Below the pieces are notes generated by a model that was not told the origin of the DNA, ran no database searches, and saw only the letters and a list, made by a program, of their open reading frames with translations. Both the position numbers and the translations under genes were made by a program. From NCBI RefSeq assembly GCF_003259505.1, contig NZ_QLLK01000001.1, positions 496,001-560,000 of the forward strand: a stretch of 64,000 bases of DNA, in the 5' to 3' direction. Positions 8,164 to 15,767 of this stretch are shown here, piece after piece (position 1 is the first letter of the stretch; each line of letters opens with the position of its first letter). Source of the DNA: Algoriphagus yeomjeoni. GTDB lineage: Bacteria; Bacteroidota; Bacteroidia; Cytophagales; Cyclobacteriaceae.

Positions 8164-9303
8164 TTAGAAATTAAAAGTGTAAACAATAAAGGCGGGATTT
8201 TCACCGACCACCCACTCCATATAAAGCTTATTGTCTCTGGCAAAGCCGTAAGTAGGCATGAAATCCAGATCCTGAACTTTGGTTTCTCCGGTCAGATTAA
8301 AATCTTTATCATAGGTAAATAGATAAGTGTCAGACGAGTATCTTTTAGTTGCTTCGTTCAATTCCCTGTTCATTTCACCCATTCTGAAATATATTTGCTT
8401 TCCTTCGTCCCAGAAAAATTGTGAAAAGCTGATTTGCTTACGGATCTCATTCATGACCTCTCTTCGTCTTTCATTGGAATCAACTTCAGAGGGAAATTCT
8501 CTTGTCTTTGCCTTTGGCACCAGCTGATGAGGAAAGGTCACTAGTCGCAAGGAATCGCTGACTAGATCATAGATATAGATGTCCGAGGTCGCTCCACTAT
8601 CGATGATAAATTGCCCGTTGATCATATAAAGTCTTTGATTTTCACCTGAGGAAACGGCTCCATTTCCTTGTTTGAAAAGCACCCTGAAATTTTTGGTCAT
8701 TTCTAAGGCTGGAAGCTTGAGGAACTTGGCGTTCATTGCTTCCAAATTCAGAATTGCAAGACCTTCAGCTGTTCCCAAACTCTCGTTAGGGAGCGTAAGT
8801 ACCTTTTTTTGGTCTGGACTTATTAGAATGGAGTTGCCCAGCGAAAAGGGAAAATCAGGATCAAGGCCAGAGTAATCTTCAGGTTTTAGAGAGATAGATT
8901 TTACTTTTTCTCCAGTCTTTTTGAATACCCCAGCTTGATTAGAATTTGCGAAAAATAGTTCAGTTTCATTGAGATTCTGCATGTAGTTTAAATACATGGG
9001 AATCATATTAGGTCCGTCTTTTTCAAATTTGTGGCGCTTCACAAGTTTCATCGCATTGAGATCGATCTCGTGGACCTCAAACTCAGGCTCAAAGTAGGTG
9101 AACACCTGATCGCCATCCTCACTTAACTCAAATTTGTAATAAGCTCCCGGCATGAAGATTTCTTCTCCGACGTCCACCGTTACAGTGTCAACAGAGAAAG
9201 AGAAGTTTTCAAGTAAATTCGTGGTGGAGGATTCTGAGTTGTTTTTGGTTTCGCAAGAAGAAAACGAAACGATCAATGCTACGAAAAAAAATAGTCTCTT
9301 CAT
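8164..9303 (-). CDS. DUF4221-like lipoprotein, diverged upstream copy 8 (379 aa)
   Basis: Lipobox FSSCETK after a hydrophobic signal. The opening NLLENFSFSVDTVTVDVGEE, EKDGPN, LTLPNE, FPHQLVPKAKTREF and FFWDEGKQIYFRMGEM place it in the same family, but the C-terminus reads NPAFIVYTFNF rather than the common VEDELGFAVFTFDF. It therefore has not taken part in the end homogenisation seen in copies 1-7. It is 98 bp upstream of copy 7 and could share its transcript. The 863 bp beyond it hold no gene until the transposase. Confidence 0.85.
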   Translation of the reverse strand: MKRLFFFVALIVSFSSCETKNNSESSTTNLLENFSFSVDTVTVDVGEEIFMPGAYYKFELSEDGDQVFTYFEPEFEVHEIDLNAMKLVKRHKFEKDGPNMIPMYLNYMQNLNETELFFANSNQAGVFKKTGEKVKSISLKPEDYSGLDPDFPFSLGNSILISPDQKKVLTLPNESLGTAEGLAILNLEAMNAKFLKLPALEMTKNFRVLFKQGNGAVSSGENQRLYMINGQFIIDSGATSDIYIYDLVSDSLRLVTFPHQLVPKAKTREFPSEVDSNERRREVMNEIRKQISFSQFFWDEGKQIYFRMGEMNRELNEATKRYSSDTYLFTYDKDFNLTGETKVQDLDFMPTYGFARDNKLYMEWVVGENPAFIVYTFNF

Positions 9304-9522
9304 TTACAGTAGGGTTAGCTATAAAACTAAAAAATCTGTAATTGAAAACCGACCCTTATATGTTAAATAATCAAAAAATTAGTAGGGAATAGCAATAAAT
9401 AAGTTGAAGATAGTTGGCTTTCAAAGCCAGGGTATAGGTGTTTTGAAGGAGCAAAATTTTCTTGATGATTGCTTGAGAAAGGAGTCTCAAGCTCAAATAG
9501 TCCTACCAGGTAGTTTGTACAA

Positions 9523-9808
9523 GTTTCGCCCATTCTGGGCTTAAAAAACTATACTCCGCTTTTACCCCGCACTTCGTACGGGGTTATGAATCGTTGCGCT
9601 CCTGCGGAGCTAGGCTTAAAGGAATGGATTTACAATCAAGTGGCTCTGATGTTGAGGTGATTTCAATTCCATATACCCATTGGAGAATTTGTAAATCCAT
9701 TATTAATATAAGCCTTATTTTATTCTTTCAGAAAAGACCCGAAGGATTGAAACAATTCATGAGCCTCGGCAGAGCCGGGGGTAAGTCAGATAAAATGACA
9801 TTGAAGTT
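9523..9808. repeat. REP-like composite palindrome, unit 1 (right end degraded)
   Basis: Begins with GTTTCGCCC...GGGC, then a TTTACCCCGCAC/CGTACGGGG hairpin followed by TATGAATCGTT and GCTCCTGCGGAGC. The second half carries the reverse-complement-like blocks CCGAAGGATTGAAAC, ATTCATGA and CCTCGGCAGAGCCGGGGG. The core has a perfect 13-bp inverted repeat, AATGGATTTACAA at 9623-9635 against 9689-9701, so the whole unit can fold into one long stem. The expected closing arm (GGGGCGAAAC) is not clean here, so the right boundary is taken from the length of units 2 and 3. The preceding 9304-9522 shows nothing recognisable. Confidence 0.7.
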
Positions 9809-9875
9809 CTGAAAGGCCGTAACTGAGAAGTTAGGCCCTTCGTAGCTGACTAAAGTGCCTTCAGCTTGGAGAAGA

Positions 9876-10161
9876 GTTTCTCCCTATTCGGGGCTCTAGA
9901 AAATCAACGTCTCATTTACCCCGCATCCCGATAGTTATCGCGGACGTACGGGTTCATGAATGGTTAGGCTCCTTCGGAGCTTGCTAAAACTGAATGGATA
10001 TTTTATAGATAGACTGACTTTGCTACACGGCATCGCAAAACGCAAGTTCTCATTCTATTCTTTCGGAAAAAATCCGAAGGATTGAAACTTTTCATAACCC
10101 TCGGCGAAGCCGGGGGTATAGGCAGAATGGATCTCATCTTAGCCCCGAATGGGGCGAAACT
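9876..10161. repeat. REP-like composite palindrome, unit 2 (286 bp)
   Basis: Complete unit with both outer arms: GTTTC...CGGGGCTC at the left and TTAGCCCCGAATGGGGCGAAAC at the right, which are near reverse complements. Inner arms: TTTACCCCGCAT...ACGGGTTCATGAATGGTT with GCTCCTTCGGAGC on the left, and TCCGAAGGATTGAAAC...CCCTCGGCGAAGCCGGGGG on the right. It ends 5 bp before the 3' end of the Y1 transposase gene, so it forms the left border of that gene. Confidence 0.78.
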
Positions 10162-10166
10162 GATTC

Positions 10167-10613
10167 TTATTTCAAGAAATATCTTTCATCAATCTCAATT
10201 CCGTGCTCATTCAACAGTCTTCTATATTCATCCTCAAAACTTTCTGTTTTATGATGTTCCTTTTGACCCTTGATATATTTTATTAGCCTATCCTTTTCGT
10301 GAATAGAGTTGGTTAAACATCCATATCCATTTGCCCAACCCGTAAATTTTGGATGATTTTTTGACTGCTTTATCCATGCACTAGAATAAGCCTTCAAATC
10401 CTGCATAAAATCCGCAACTGCAATTGTCGGATGGATATCTACTAGTAAATGGATGTGGTTTTCAATACCATTAATTTGGTAGAGTTTTGATTTTTTGTTT
10501 TTGACTATTCCCCATAAATAATTGTAAACATCTCTAGCGTCAGTATTCAAAGTAGTGTTATTTCCTTTTGTGTGGAAAATAACATGGTAAAAAAGTTGTC
10601 TATAGGAGGTCAT
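10167..10613 (-). CDS. REP-associated IS200-like Y1 transposase (RAYT), 148 aa
   Basis: Single-domain HUH/Y1 transposase of the IS200/TnpA_REP group. The metal-binding HUH motif is NHIHLLVDI (His53 and His55), and the nucleophile is Tyr113 in YIKGQ, the usual spacing for the family. Length is normal. There is no accessory tnpB. The gene sits exactly between two ~285-bp palindromic units, as expected for a domesticated RAYT that acts on REP sequences as single-stranded DNA. The ATG at 10613 follows a short AT-rich stretch. The gene looks intact. Confidence 0.88.
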   Translation of the reverse strand: MTSYRQLFYHVIFHTKGNNTTLNTDARDVYNYLWGIVKNKKSKLYQINGIENHIHLLVDIHPTIAVADFMQDLKAYSSAWIKQSKNHPKFTGWANGYGCLTNSIHEKDRLIKYIKGQKEHHKTESFEDEYRRLLNEHGIEIDERYFLK

Positions 10614-10659
10614 GATTTAAAAAGTTTGTGCTAAGGAAGTTAAAAAATTATATGAAATA

Positions 10660-10944
10660 GTTTCGCCCTTTTGGGGCTAAAAAAATCATGGATCGCCTTT
10701 ACCCCGCACTTCGTACGGGGTCATGAATCGTTCCGCTCCTTCGGAGCTGCCTAGAGAATCAGAAATGCTATAAGTACAGCTGACTCTACTACTCGGAATT
10801 AAAAATTAAAAGCTCTTATCAAACTTCAGATCTTAATTCCTAAACTTTCAAAAAAATCCGAAGGATTGAAACCATTCATGACCCTCGGCAGAGCCGGGAG
10901 TAGCAGACGAGTAGATCTCATCTTAGCCCCGAATGGGGCGAAAC
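10660..10944. repeat. REP-like composite palindrome, unit 3 (285 bp)
   Basis: The best preserved unit. Left arm: GTTTCGCCC...GGGGCTAA, then TTTACCCCGCAC...CGGGGTCATGAATCGTT and GCTCCTTCGGAGC. Right arm: TCCGAAGGATTGAAACC, ATTCATGACCCTCGGC, GCCGGG, then TTAGCCCCGAATGGGGCGAAAC. The core has GGAATTAA/TTAATTCC inverted repeats. It starts 46 bp upstream of the transposase start codon, so the gene is bracketed by units 2 and 3. Confidence 0.8.
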
Positions 10945-10950
10945 TGTGAA

Positions 10951-11040
10951 GTTTCGTCTTTAATTACTTTATAAATCTTGCGCTTCTCTGAACCTGCACC
11001 TTATATGGGGCTATGAATCGTTCTGCTACTTCGGAGCTAC
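10951..11040. repeat. REP-like composite palindrome, unit 4 (left half only, degraded)
   Basis: Shows only the left arm: GTTTCG, then CCTGCAC...TATGGGGCTATGAATCGTT and CTACTTCGGAGCTAC. It stops where the 3' end of the DUF4286 gene begins at 11049. The matches are looser than in units 2 and 3, so this is an older or broken copy. Confidence 0.6.
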
Positions 11041-11048
11041 CTTCTTCC

Positions 11049-11354
11049 TCAATCCACCGACTCCATCAGTGTGCGAAATGGCATTGCTTTTTCACCATAC
11101 CTTGCCTGCGTTTCATAACGGAGCGCATTGGCAAAGCGGCTTTCGTATTCAATGAGCTTGCGGGTGTTTTCAGCAAAAAACTGCACAGAATAATTCGTAA
11201 CACTATCGTCAGGACTGTTGAGTAAGCGGAAAAACTTGTGCTCTATAAATAAGCCAGTAGCAAAAATATCCGGAATATGTGTGCCTTTCATCCAGCCTAC
11301 AAAATCCTCTTCTATCTCATTTGATACGGTAAAAGTGATGTTGTAAAGAATCAT
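11049..11354 (-). CDS. DUF4286 family protein (101 aa)
   Basis: Small soluble protein beginning MILYNITFTVSNEIEEDFVGWM, typical of DUF4286, a widespread Bacteroidetes family with a ferredoxin-like predicted fold and unknown role. Conserved features include the early WM, the HIPDI segment and the YSVQFF strand. It is divergent to cruF. A TAACTTTG box on the minus strand about 60 bp upstream fits the Bacteroidetes minus-7 element. The gene looks complete; its 3' end abuts a broken REP unit. Confidence 0.8.
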   Translation of the reverse strand: MILYNITFTVSNEIEEDFVGWMKGTHIPDIFATGLFIEHKFFRLLNSPDDSVTNYSVQFFAENTRKLIEYESRFANALRYETQARYGEKAMPFRTLMESVD

Positions 11355-11465
11355 ATCAGGGGATTTTGGCTGGAATTTCGTTTTTTTGCAAACAGATTTG
11401 CGATTACAAAGTTAGGAATCCAAACCCGAAAAAGTGAATAATTATACATCAAAGCACCTTAATAA

Positions 11466-12134
11466 ATGCATAAAATAGCCAAGGCACCCCCAAAGGCACA
11501 AAATAAGCGAGTGATTATTGCGAAGGTTGTAGTGGTAGCATTATATCTAGTAGGTGCTATAGGATTAAGCTTGCCGGAATACCGAGACTATTTCCTGATG
11601 CTTACTCCTGCACAGCTTTTAATTACGCTGTTGCTGGTTTTGGGCTTCCATAGAGGTTGGTCTGATGCTTTTCCGATTTTTGCTGCTGCAGCGTTTTGGA
11701 TGGGCTTTGGAGCAGAACTTATAGGGATTCATACCGGATATATTTTCGGGGATTATGTCTATGGACCGACGTTAGGCCCTATGCTTTGGCAGGTTCCTAT
11801 AGTGATAGGAATCAATTGGTTTTTACTGGTTTACCTCACCGGAGCTGTCTTTTATAAGCTAACTGACAATGATTTCTTTGCTGCTTTGCTTGGAGCGGGA
11901 GCTATGACGGTGGTTGATTACATTATGGAACCTGTAGCAGTGGAGCTGGATTTTTGGTATTGGAATTCAGATAATATTCCTTCAGGTAACTACCTGACTT
12001 GGTTTGTAGTAGCCTTTTTGATTCATTTGATTTATAGAAAAGGAAATTTCGAAAAGGGAAATCCACTAGCTGCGATGATACTTACTGCGATGATACTTTT
12101 TTTCACCGTACTTAATTTCACGCTGGGTGTTTAA
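11466..12134 (+). CDS. cruF: CruF-type carotenoid 1',2'-hydratase (222 aa)
   Basis: Integral membrane carotenoid biosynthesis protein (CruF/DUF422 family) with about six or seven hydrophobic helices. Family blocks include FWMGFGAELIGIHTG near residue 80, the PIVIGINWFLLVY segment, and DYIMEPVAVELDFWYW near 155-170, where the acidic residues and Trp are conserved. It is expected to add water to the acyclic psi-end of gamma-carotene, giving a 1'-hydroxy group. It starts the first carotenoid transcript, 72 bp before crtZ. A poly-lysine/arginine N-terminus precedes the first helix. Confidence 0.85.
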   Translation: MHKIAKAPPKAQNKRVIIAKVVVVALYLVGAIGLSLPEYRDYFLMLTPAQLLITLLLVLGFHRGWSDAFPIFAAAAFWMGFGAELIGIHTGYIFGDYVYGPTLGPMLWQVPIVIGINWFLLVYLTGAVFYKLTDNDFFAALLGAGAMTVVDYIMEPVAVELDFWYWNSDNIPSGNYLTWFVVAFLIHLIYRKGNFEKGNPLAAMILTAMILFFTVLNFTLGV

Positions 12135-12206
12135 TTTTTCTATCGAAAAAGCCGTTTATTTTGATTTATCCTTAAACAAAATTTCACCACTTAGGTTAAC
12201 AGAAAG

Positions 12207-12644
12207 ATGATTGTAGCGATAGGGTTCAGCATTTTGGGATTTGTCTTGATGGAGCTGTCAGGCTGGGCAATCCACAAGTACCTAATGCACGGTCCGCTTT
12301 GGTCGATCCACAAAACACACCATGAGCATTCAGATTCATTTTTTGAGTTGAATGATCTTTTTTCTCTATTGTTTGGAAGCATAGCTATCGTATTGATTTT
12401 CCTTGGAGTTGGAGAGTTGGACTTTAGGTTTTGGATCGGGATAGGAATTAGCACTTATGGAATGTTGTATTTCTTTCTTCATGATGTGCTTATCCATCGC
12501 AGATTGAAATGGCTTGATCGGCCAAGGAGCGGATTTTTAAAAGGGATCTTTGCTGCTCACCAAGCTCATCATCACAGTAGAAAAAAGGATGGGGCAGTTT
12601 CGTTTGGACTGTTTCTTGTTCCGAAAAAATATTTTAAGAAATAA
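12207..12644 (+). CDS. crtZ: Beta-carotene 3-hydroxylase CrtZ (145 aa)
   Basis: Di-iron membrane hydroxylase of the fatty acid hydroxylase superfamily. The histidine clusters are all present: HKYLMH (residues 23-28), HKTHH (35-39), HDVLIHRR near 94, and HQAHHH near 120. It adds a hydroxyl at C3 of the beta ring. Length is usual for bacterial CrtZ. The next gene begins 5 bp after its stop, so the hydroxylase and the B12-dependent regulator share a transcript. Confidence 0.92.
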   Translation: MIVAIGFSILGFVLMELSGWAIHKYLMHGPLWSIHKTHHEHSDSFFELNDLFSLLFGSIAIVLIFLGVGELDFRFWIGIGISTYGMLYFFLHDVLIHRRLKWLDRPRSGFLKGIFAAHQAHHHSRKKDGAVSFGLFLVPKKYFKK

Positions 12645-12649
12645 GAAAG

Positions 12650-13540
12650 GTGAGCAACTACTCGATAAAAGATTTAGAGCAACTATCAGGGATTAAAGCG
12701 CATACGCTAAGAATCTGGGAGCAGCGTTATAGCCTAGTCACTCCCAAAAGGACTGATACTAATATTCGTTATTATGACGATGAAGATCTGAAGCGGATTT
12801 TAAATGTTGCGATGCTAAATGCCCATGGCGTGAAAATCAGCAAAATCGCCGCGATGACCTCTAATGAGGTCAGTGAAGAAATCATCAGACTGACAGATCA
12901 ATCATTGGATCACAACGATCAAATCCAGGCCCTCACTATTTGCATGATAGAAATGGATGAGGATAGATTTGAGAAAGTTCTTACCACGAGTATTATCAAG
13001 TTAGGTTTTGAGGACACGATTTTGAAAGTTGTCTATCCATTCCTGACCAAAATCGGAATTCTTTGGCTTACCGGAGCGATCACCCCAGCACAAGAACATT
13101 TCATCTCTAATTTGATCAGACAAAAGCTGATCGTCGCTATAGATGGAGAAGTGGGGAATAATACTGGGAAAACTTTTATGCTTTTTCTCCCAGAAGGTGA
13201 GTTGCACGAAATTTCCCTTCTATTCAGTACCTACCTGATCAAAAAGCATGGACATAAAGTGATCTACCTTGGTCAAAATACTCCTGATGCAGATTTGATC
13301 TCTGTATATAATATGCAGCGCCCGGATTATTTACTCACCGTGATTACCACTTCTCCATCAGGAGAAAAAGTGCAAGAGTATGTGGATATGCTTGGGACTG
13401 AATTTGCAGAGGCAAAAGTTTTTGTAGCGGGGCTAAATGCAGCAGAAAACACAATTTCTATTCCTTCCAATATCTGTTTACTAGCATATGCTAAAGAGAT
13501 CAAGCGCTTTTTAGTCCAAATGGAAGAGCATATTGTTTAG
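12650..13540 (+). CDS. MerR-family regulator with cobalamin-binding domain (CarH/LitR-like), 296 aa
   Basis: Domains: MerR winged helix at residues 1-70 (SIKDLEQLSGIKAHTLRIWE), helical bundle at about 75-155, and Rossmann-like B12-binding domain at about 160-290. Light-sensing CarH proteins need a Wx9EH motif over adenosylcobalamin and a His as lower axial ligand. Both are visible: Trp129 with Glu139-His140 exactly nine residues later, and Glu174-x-His176. The usual Gly after the ligand is Ser179. It starts at GTG (12650); no ATG would keep the DNA-binding domain. By family knowledge it binds DNA as a tetramer in the dark and falls apart in light, so it probably represses the carotenoid genes. 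Its own neighbours and the downstream operator repeats agree. Confidence 0.85.
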   Translation: MSNYSIKDLEQLSGIKAHTLRIWEQRYSLVTPKRTDTNIRYYDDEDLKRILNVAMLNAHGVKISKIAAMTSNEVSEEIIRLTDQSLDHNDQIQALTICMIEMDEDRFEKVLTTSIIKLGFEDTILKVVYPFLTKIGILWLTGAITPAQEHFISNLIRQKLIVAIDGEVGNNTGKTFMLFLPEGELHEISLLFSTYLIKKHGHKVIYLGQNTPDADLISVYNMQRPDYLLTVITTSPSGEKVQEYVDMLGTEFAEAKVFVAGLNAAENTISIPSNICLLAYAKEIKRFLVQMEEHIV

Positions 13541-13562
13541 AATTTATTTAAATAGATTAAAC

Positions 13563-13590
13563 AAAAGTATTCCTTGTGAATACTTTTTTT
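13563..13590 (+). terminator. Rho-independent terminator after the CarH-like gene
   Basis: Stem AAAAGTATTC (13563-13572) and GAATACTTTT (13578-13587) with loop CTTGT, followed by more T. It ends the cruF-crtZ-regulator transcript, so the sigma-crtI operon needs its own promoter. Confidence 0.75.
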
Positions 13591-13662
13591 ATGCCCAAAT
13601 ATTACCTGAATGCTTTCTAAAGCCTGATTTATGTCTAATTGTAGGGGGTTTGAGCGTAAGAC

Positions 13663-13736
13663 TGTTTAAGTATTAATAAAAATAATTAAACAAAGGCTTG
13701 CAATTCTGTTTAATCAATGTTAGGTTTGTTTAAACA
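13663..13736. promoter_or_regulatory. Cluster of TGTTTAA operator sites, probably for the CarH-like regulator
   Basis: TGTTTAA or its reverse complement TTAAACA occurs at 13663-13669, 13686-13692, 13707-13713, and in the perfect palindrome TGTTTAAACA at 13727-13736. A further site lies at 13557-13563 beside the terminator. Sites at 13707 and 13727 fall between and on the promoter elements, the layout expected of a repressor. The assignment to the neighbouring regulator is inference from position. Confidence 0.65.
13697..13728 (+). promoter_or_regulatory. Bacteroidetes-type promoter of the sigma-crtI operon
   Basis: TAGGTTTG at 13721-13728 matches the minus-7 consensus TAnnTTTG. CTTG at 13697-13700 is a one-mismatch minus-33 box with 20 bp spacing. 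Transcription would start near 13735, about 16 nt before the sigma factor ATG. TGTTTAA sites overlap the box. Confidence 0.6.
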
Positions 13737-13750
13737 AAAAGAGCAAGACC

Positions 13751-14263
13751 ATGACTTCAATTGAATTCAGTTACTCATTAAATCAGCTTTCAGGAGTATT
13801 AAAGCCATTTGCGCTTAAATTGACTCGAGACCTTGACGATGCAAATGATTTGCTTCAGGATACAATGGTGAAAGCATATACGAATCAGGACAAATTTGCT
13901 GAAGGTACTAATCTGAAGGCATGGCTTTACACTATCATGAAGAACACCTTCATTACCAATTATCAAAAAATGGTAAGAAGAGCTACTTTCGTTGATACAA
14001 CTGATAATCTACACTTCATTAATTCCAGTGGAGCTTTAATAGAAAATTCAGCGTATGGAGATTTTGCAATGGACGATATCTACGAAGCAATTGATAAATT
14101 AGACGAGATCTTCAGCACTCCGTTTTTGTTGTACTATCGAGGATTTAAGTATCATGAAATCGCTGATCGCTTGAATATTCCGATTGGAACTGTTAAAAAT
14201 CGAATTCATATTGCTCGTAAATACCTCAAAGAGGATTTAACAGTTTATAAGCACGTAAATTAA
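13751..14263 (+). CDS. ECF-type RNA polymerase sigma factor (170 aa)
   Basis: Sigma-70 region 2 at residues 10-80 (DLDDANDLLQDTMVKAY, then NLKAWLYTIMKNTF) and region 4 at about 108-162 (FKYHEIADRLNIPIGTVKNR). It is the first gene of the second carotenoid operon, 4 bp before crtI. No anti-sigma gene is adjacent. Such sigma factors are common in carotenoid clusters of Cytophagales; its targets are unknown. Since its promoter is overlapped by the TGTTTAA sites, a cascade (B12 photoreceptor controls sigma, sigma controls further genes) is possible but not shown. Confidence 0.88.
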   Translation: MTSIEFSYSLNQLSGVLKPFALKLTRDLDDANDLLQDTMVKAYTNQDKFAEGTNLKAWLYTIMKNTFITNYQKMVRRATFVDTTDNLHFINSSGALIENSAYGDFAMDDIYEAIDKLDEIFSTPFLLYYRGFKYHEIADRLNIPIGTVKNRIHIARKYLKEDLTVYKHVN

Positions 14264-14267
14264 TCAG

Positions 14268-15746
14268 ATGAATCAAAAACATGCGGTGGTGATAGGGTCT
14301 GGATTTGCAGGCCTTTCTGCTGCAACCCATCTTGCTTCCAATAATTACAGTGTAACACTTCTGGAGAAAAATGAATCTCCAGGAGGGAGGGCAAGGAAAT
14401 TTTCAAGTCATGGATTTACCTTCGATATGGGTCCGAGTTGGTATTGGATGCCCGATGTCTTTGAAGATTATTTTTCACATTTTGGTAAAAAACCATCCGA
14501 TTATTATGATTTAGTTCGCCTTGACCCATCCTATGCGGTGATCTATGGACAAGATGATATCTTGGATATTCCTGCAAATTTAGATGAATTCAAAGCAAAA
14601 CTTGAAGAGATAGAGCCAGGGTCTGCCAATCAGTTGGACGAGTTTTTAGCACAGGCGAAATATAAATATCAGGTCGGTATTCACGATTTGGTAAAAAAGC
14701 CAAGTCGTTCCCTTTTAGAATTTACTTCCTTGTCGCTTTTAAAGGATATCATGCGCATGGATGTTTTTCAATCCATGGCAGCTCATGTTCGAAAGTTTTT
14801 TAAATCTGACAAAATCATTCGTCTTATGGAGTTCCCCGTGCTTTTCCTTGGAGAAACGGCGGAGAATATTCCGGCACTTTATAGCTTGATGAATTACGCA
14901 GATATAGCGTTGGGAACATGGTATCCAAAAAAAGGGATGCATGAAATCATTGCAGGAATGGTCTCCTTGGCTGAAGAGAAAGGTGTGGAAATAAGGTATG
15001 ATGCAGAAGTAGAGGAAATAGAAATTACCGATGGACTTGCGAAAGATGTGCGACTGAAATCTGGGGAAAAAATATCTGCTGATGTTGTGATTGCCGGTGC
15101 AGATTACCATCATGTGGACAAGCATTTGATCAATCCGAAATACAGCAATTACAGTGAAGAATATTGGGATAAGCGTGTTATGGCGCCTTCCAGTTTATTA
15201 TTTTATTTAGGAGTTGACAAGAAACTAGAGAATCTTCGCCATCACAATTTGTTTTTTGATGAGCCGCTAGGTCCTCATGCTGATGCTATATACACTAAAC
15301 CTAGATGGCCAGAAGCTCCATTATTTTACGCATGCTTGCCTTCTGTGACTGATGAGACAGTCGCACCAGAAGGTATGGAAAATCTCTTTCTTCTAATTCC
15401 ACTCGCACCTGATTTGGAAGATTCTGAACAGACCAGAGAGAAATATTATGATATAATCATGGATCGATTGGAAAAAATTTCCGGTCAGGAGATTCGCTCC
15501 CATGTTATATTCAAGAGGTCATATGCTCATTCTGATTTTAAGGCTGACTACCATGCCTACAAAGGAAATGCATATGGTTTGGCTAATACCTTGAAGCAAA
15601 CGGCGATTCTGAAACCTTCGCTAAAAAACAAAAAGGTAAATAATCTGTTCTACACAGGTCAGCTTACAGTCCCGGGACCAGGTGTTCCACCATCTTTGAT
15701 TTCAGGCTATGTTGTTGCTAAAGAGGTAATTCGGGAAAATTTGTAA
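14268..15746 (+). CDS. crtI: Phytoene desaturase CrtI (492 aa)
   Basis: FAD-dependent carotenoid desaturase turning phytoene into lycopene. N-terminal dinucleotide-binding motif VVIGSGFAGLSAATHLA with EKNESPGGRARKF following; substrate-domain landmark FDMGPSWYWMPDVFE. The C-terminal signature NLFYTGQLTVPGPGVPPSL then SGYVVAKEV is typical of bacterial CrtI. Full length. It follows the sigma gene by 4 bp and precedes crtB by 21 bp. A second desaturase-like gene at 52342 is CrtD, judged by its different C-terminal signature. Confidence 0.93.
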   Translation: MNQKHAVVIGSGFAGLSAATHLASNNYSVTLLEKNESPGGRARKFSSHGFTFDMGPSWYWMPDVFEDYFSHFGKKPSDYYDLVRLDPSYAVIYGQDDILDIPANLDEFKAKLEEIEPGSANQLDEFLAQAKYKYQVGIHDLVKKPSRSLLEFTSLSLLKDIMRMDVFQSMAAHVRKFFKSDKIIRLMEFPVLFLGETAENIPALYSLMNYADIALGTWYPKKGMHEIIAGMVSLAEEKGVEIRYDAEVEEIEITDGLAKDVRLKSGEKISADVVIAGADYHHVDKHLINPKYSNYSEEYWDKRVMAPSSLLFYLGVDKKLENLRHHNLFFDEPLGPHADAIYTKPRWPEAPLFYACLPSVTDETVAPEGMENLFLLIPLAPDLEDSEQTREKYYDIIMDRLEKISGQEIRSHVIFKRSYAHSDFKADYHAYKGNAYGLANTLKQTAILKPSLKNKKVNNLFYTGQLTVPGPGVPPSLISGYVVAKEVIRENL

Positions 15747-15767
15747 TTAATAGGTATATTAAAGTTC

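Noticed and set aside
14739..15125. 128-codon frame on the minus strand inside crtI
   Set aside because: It lies wholly within a well supported desaturase gene and has low-complexity, non-protein-like composition.
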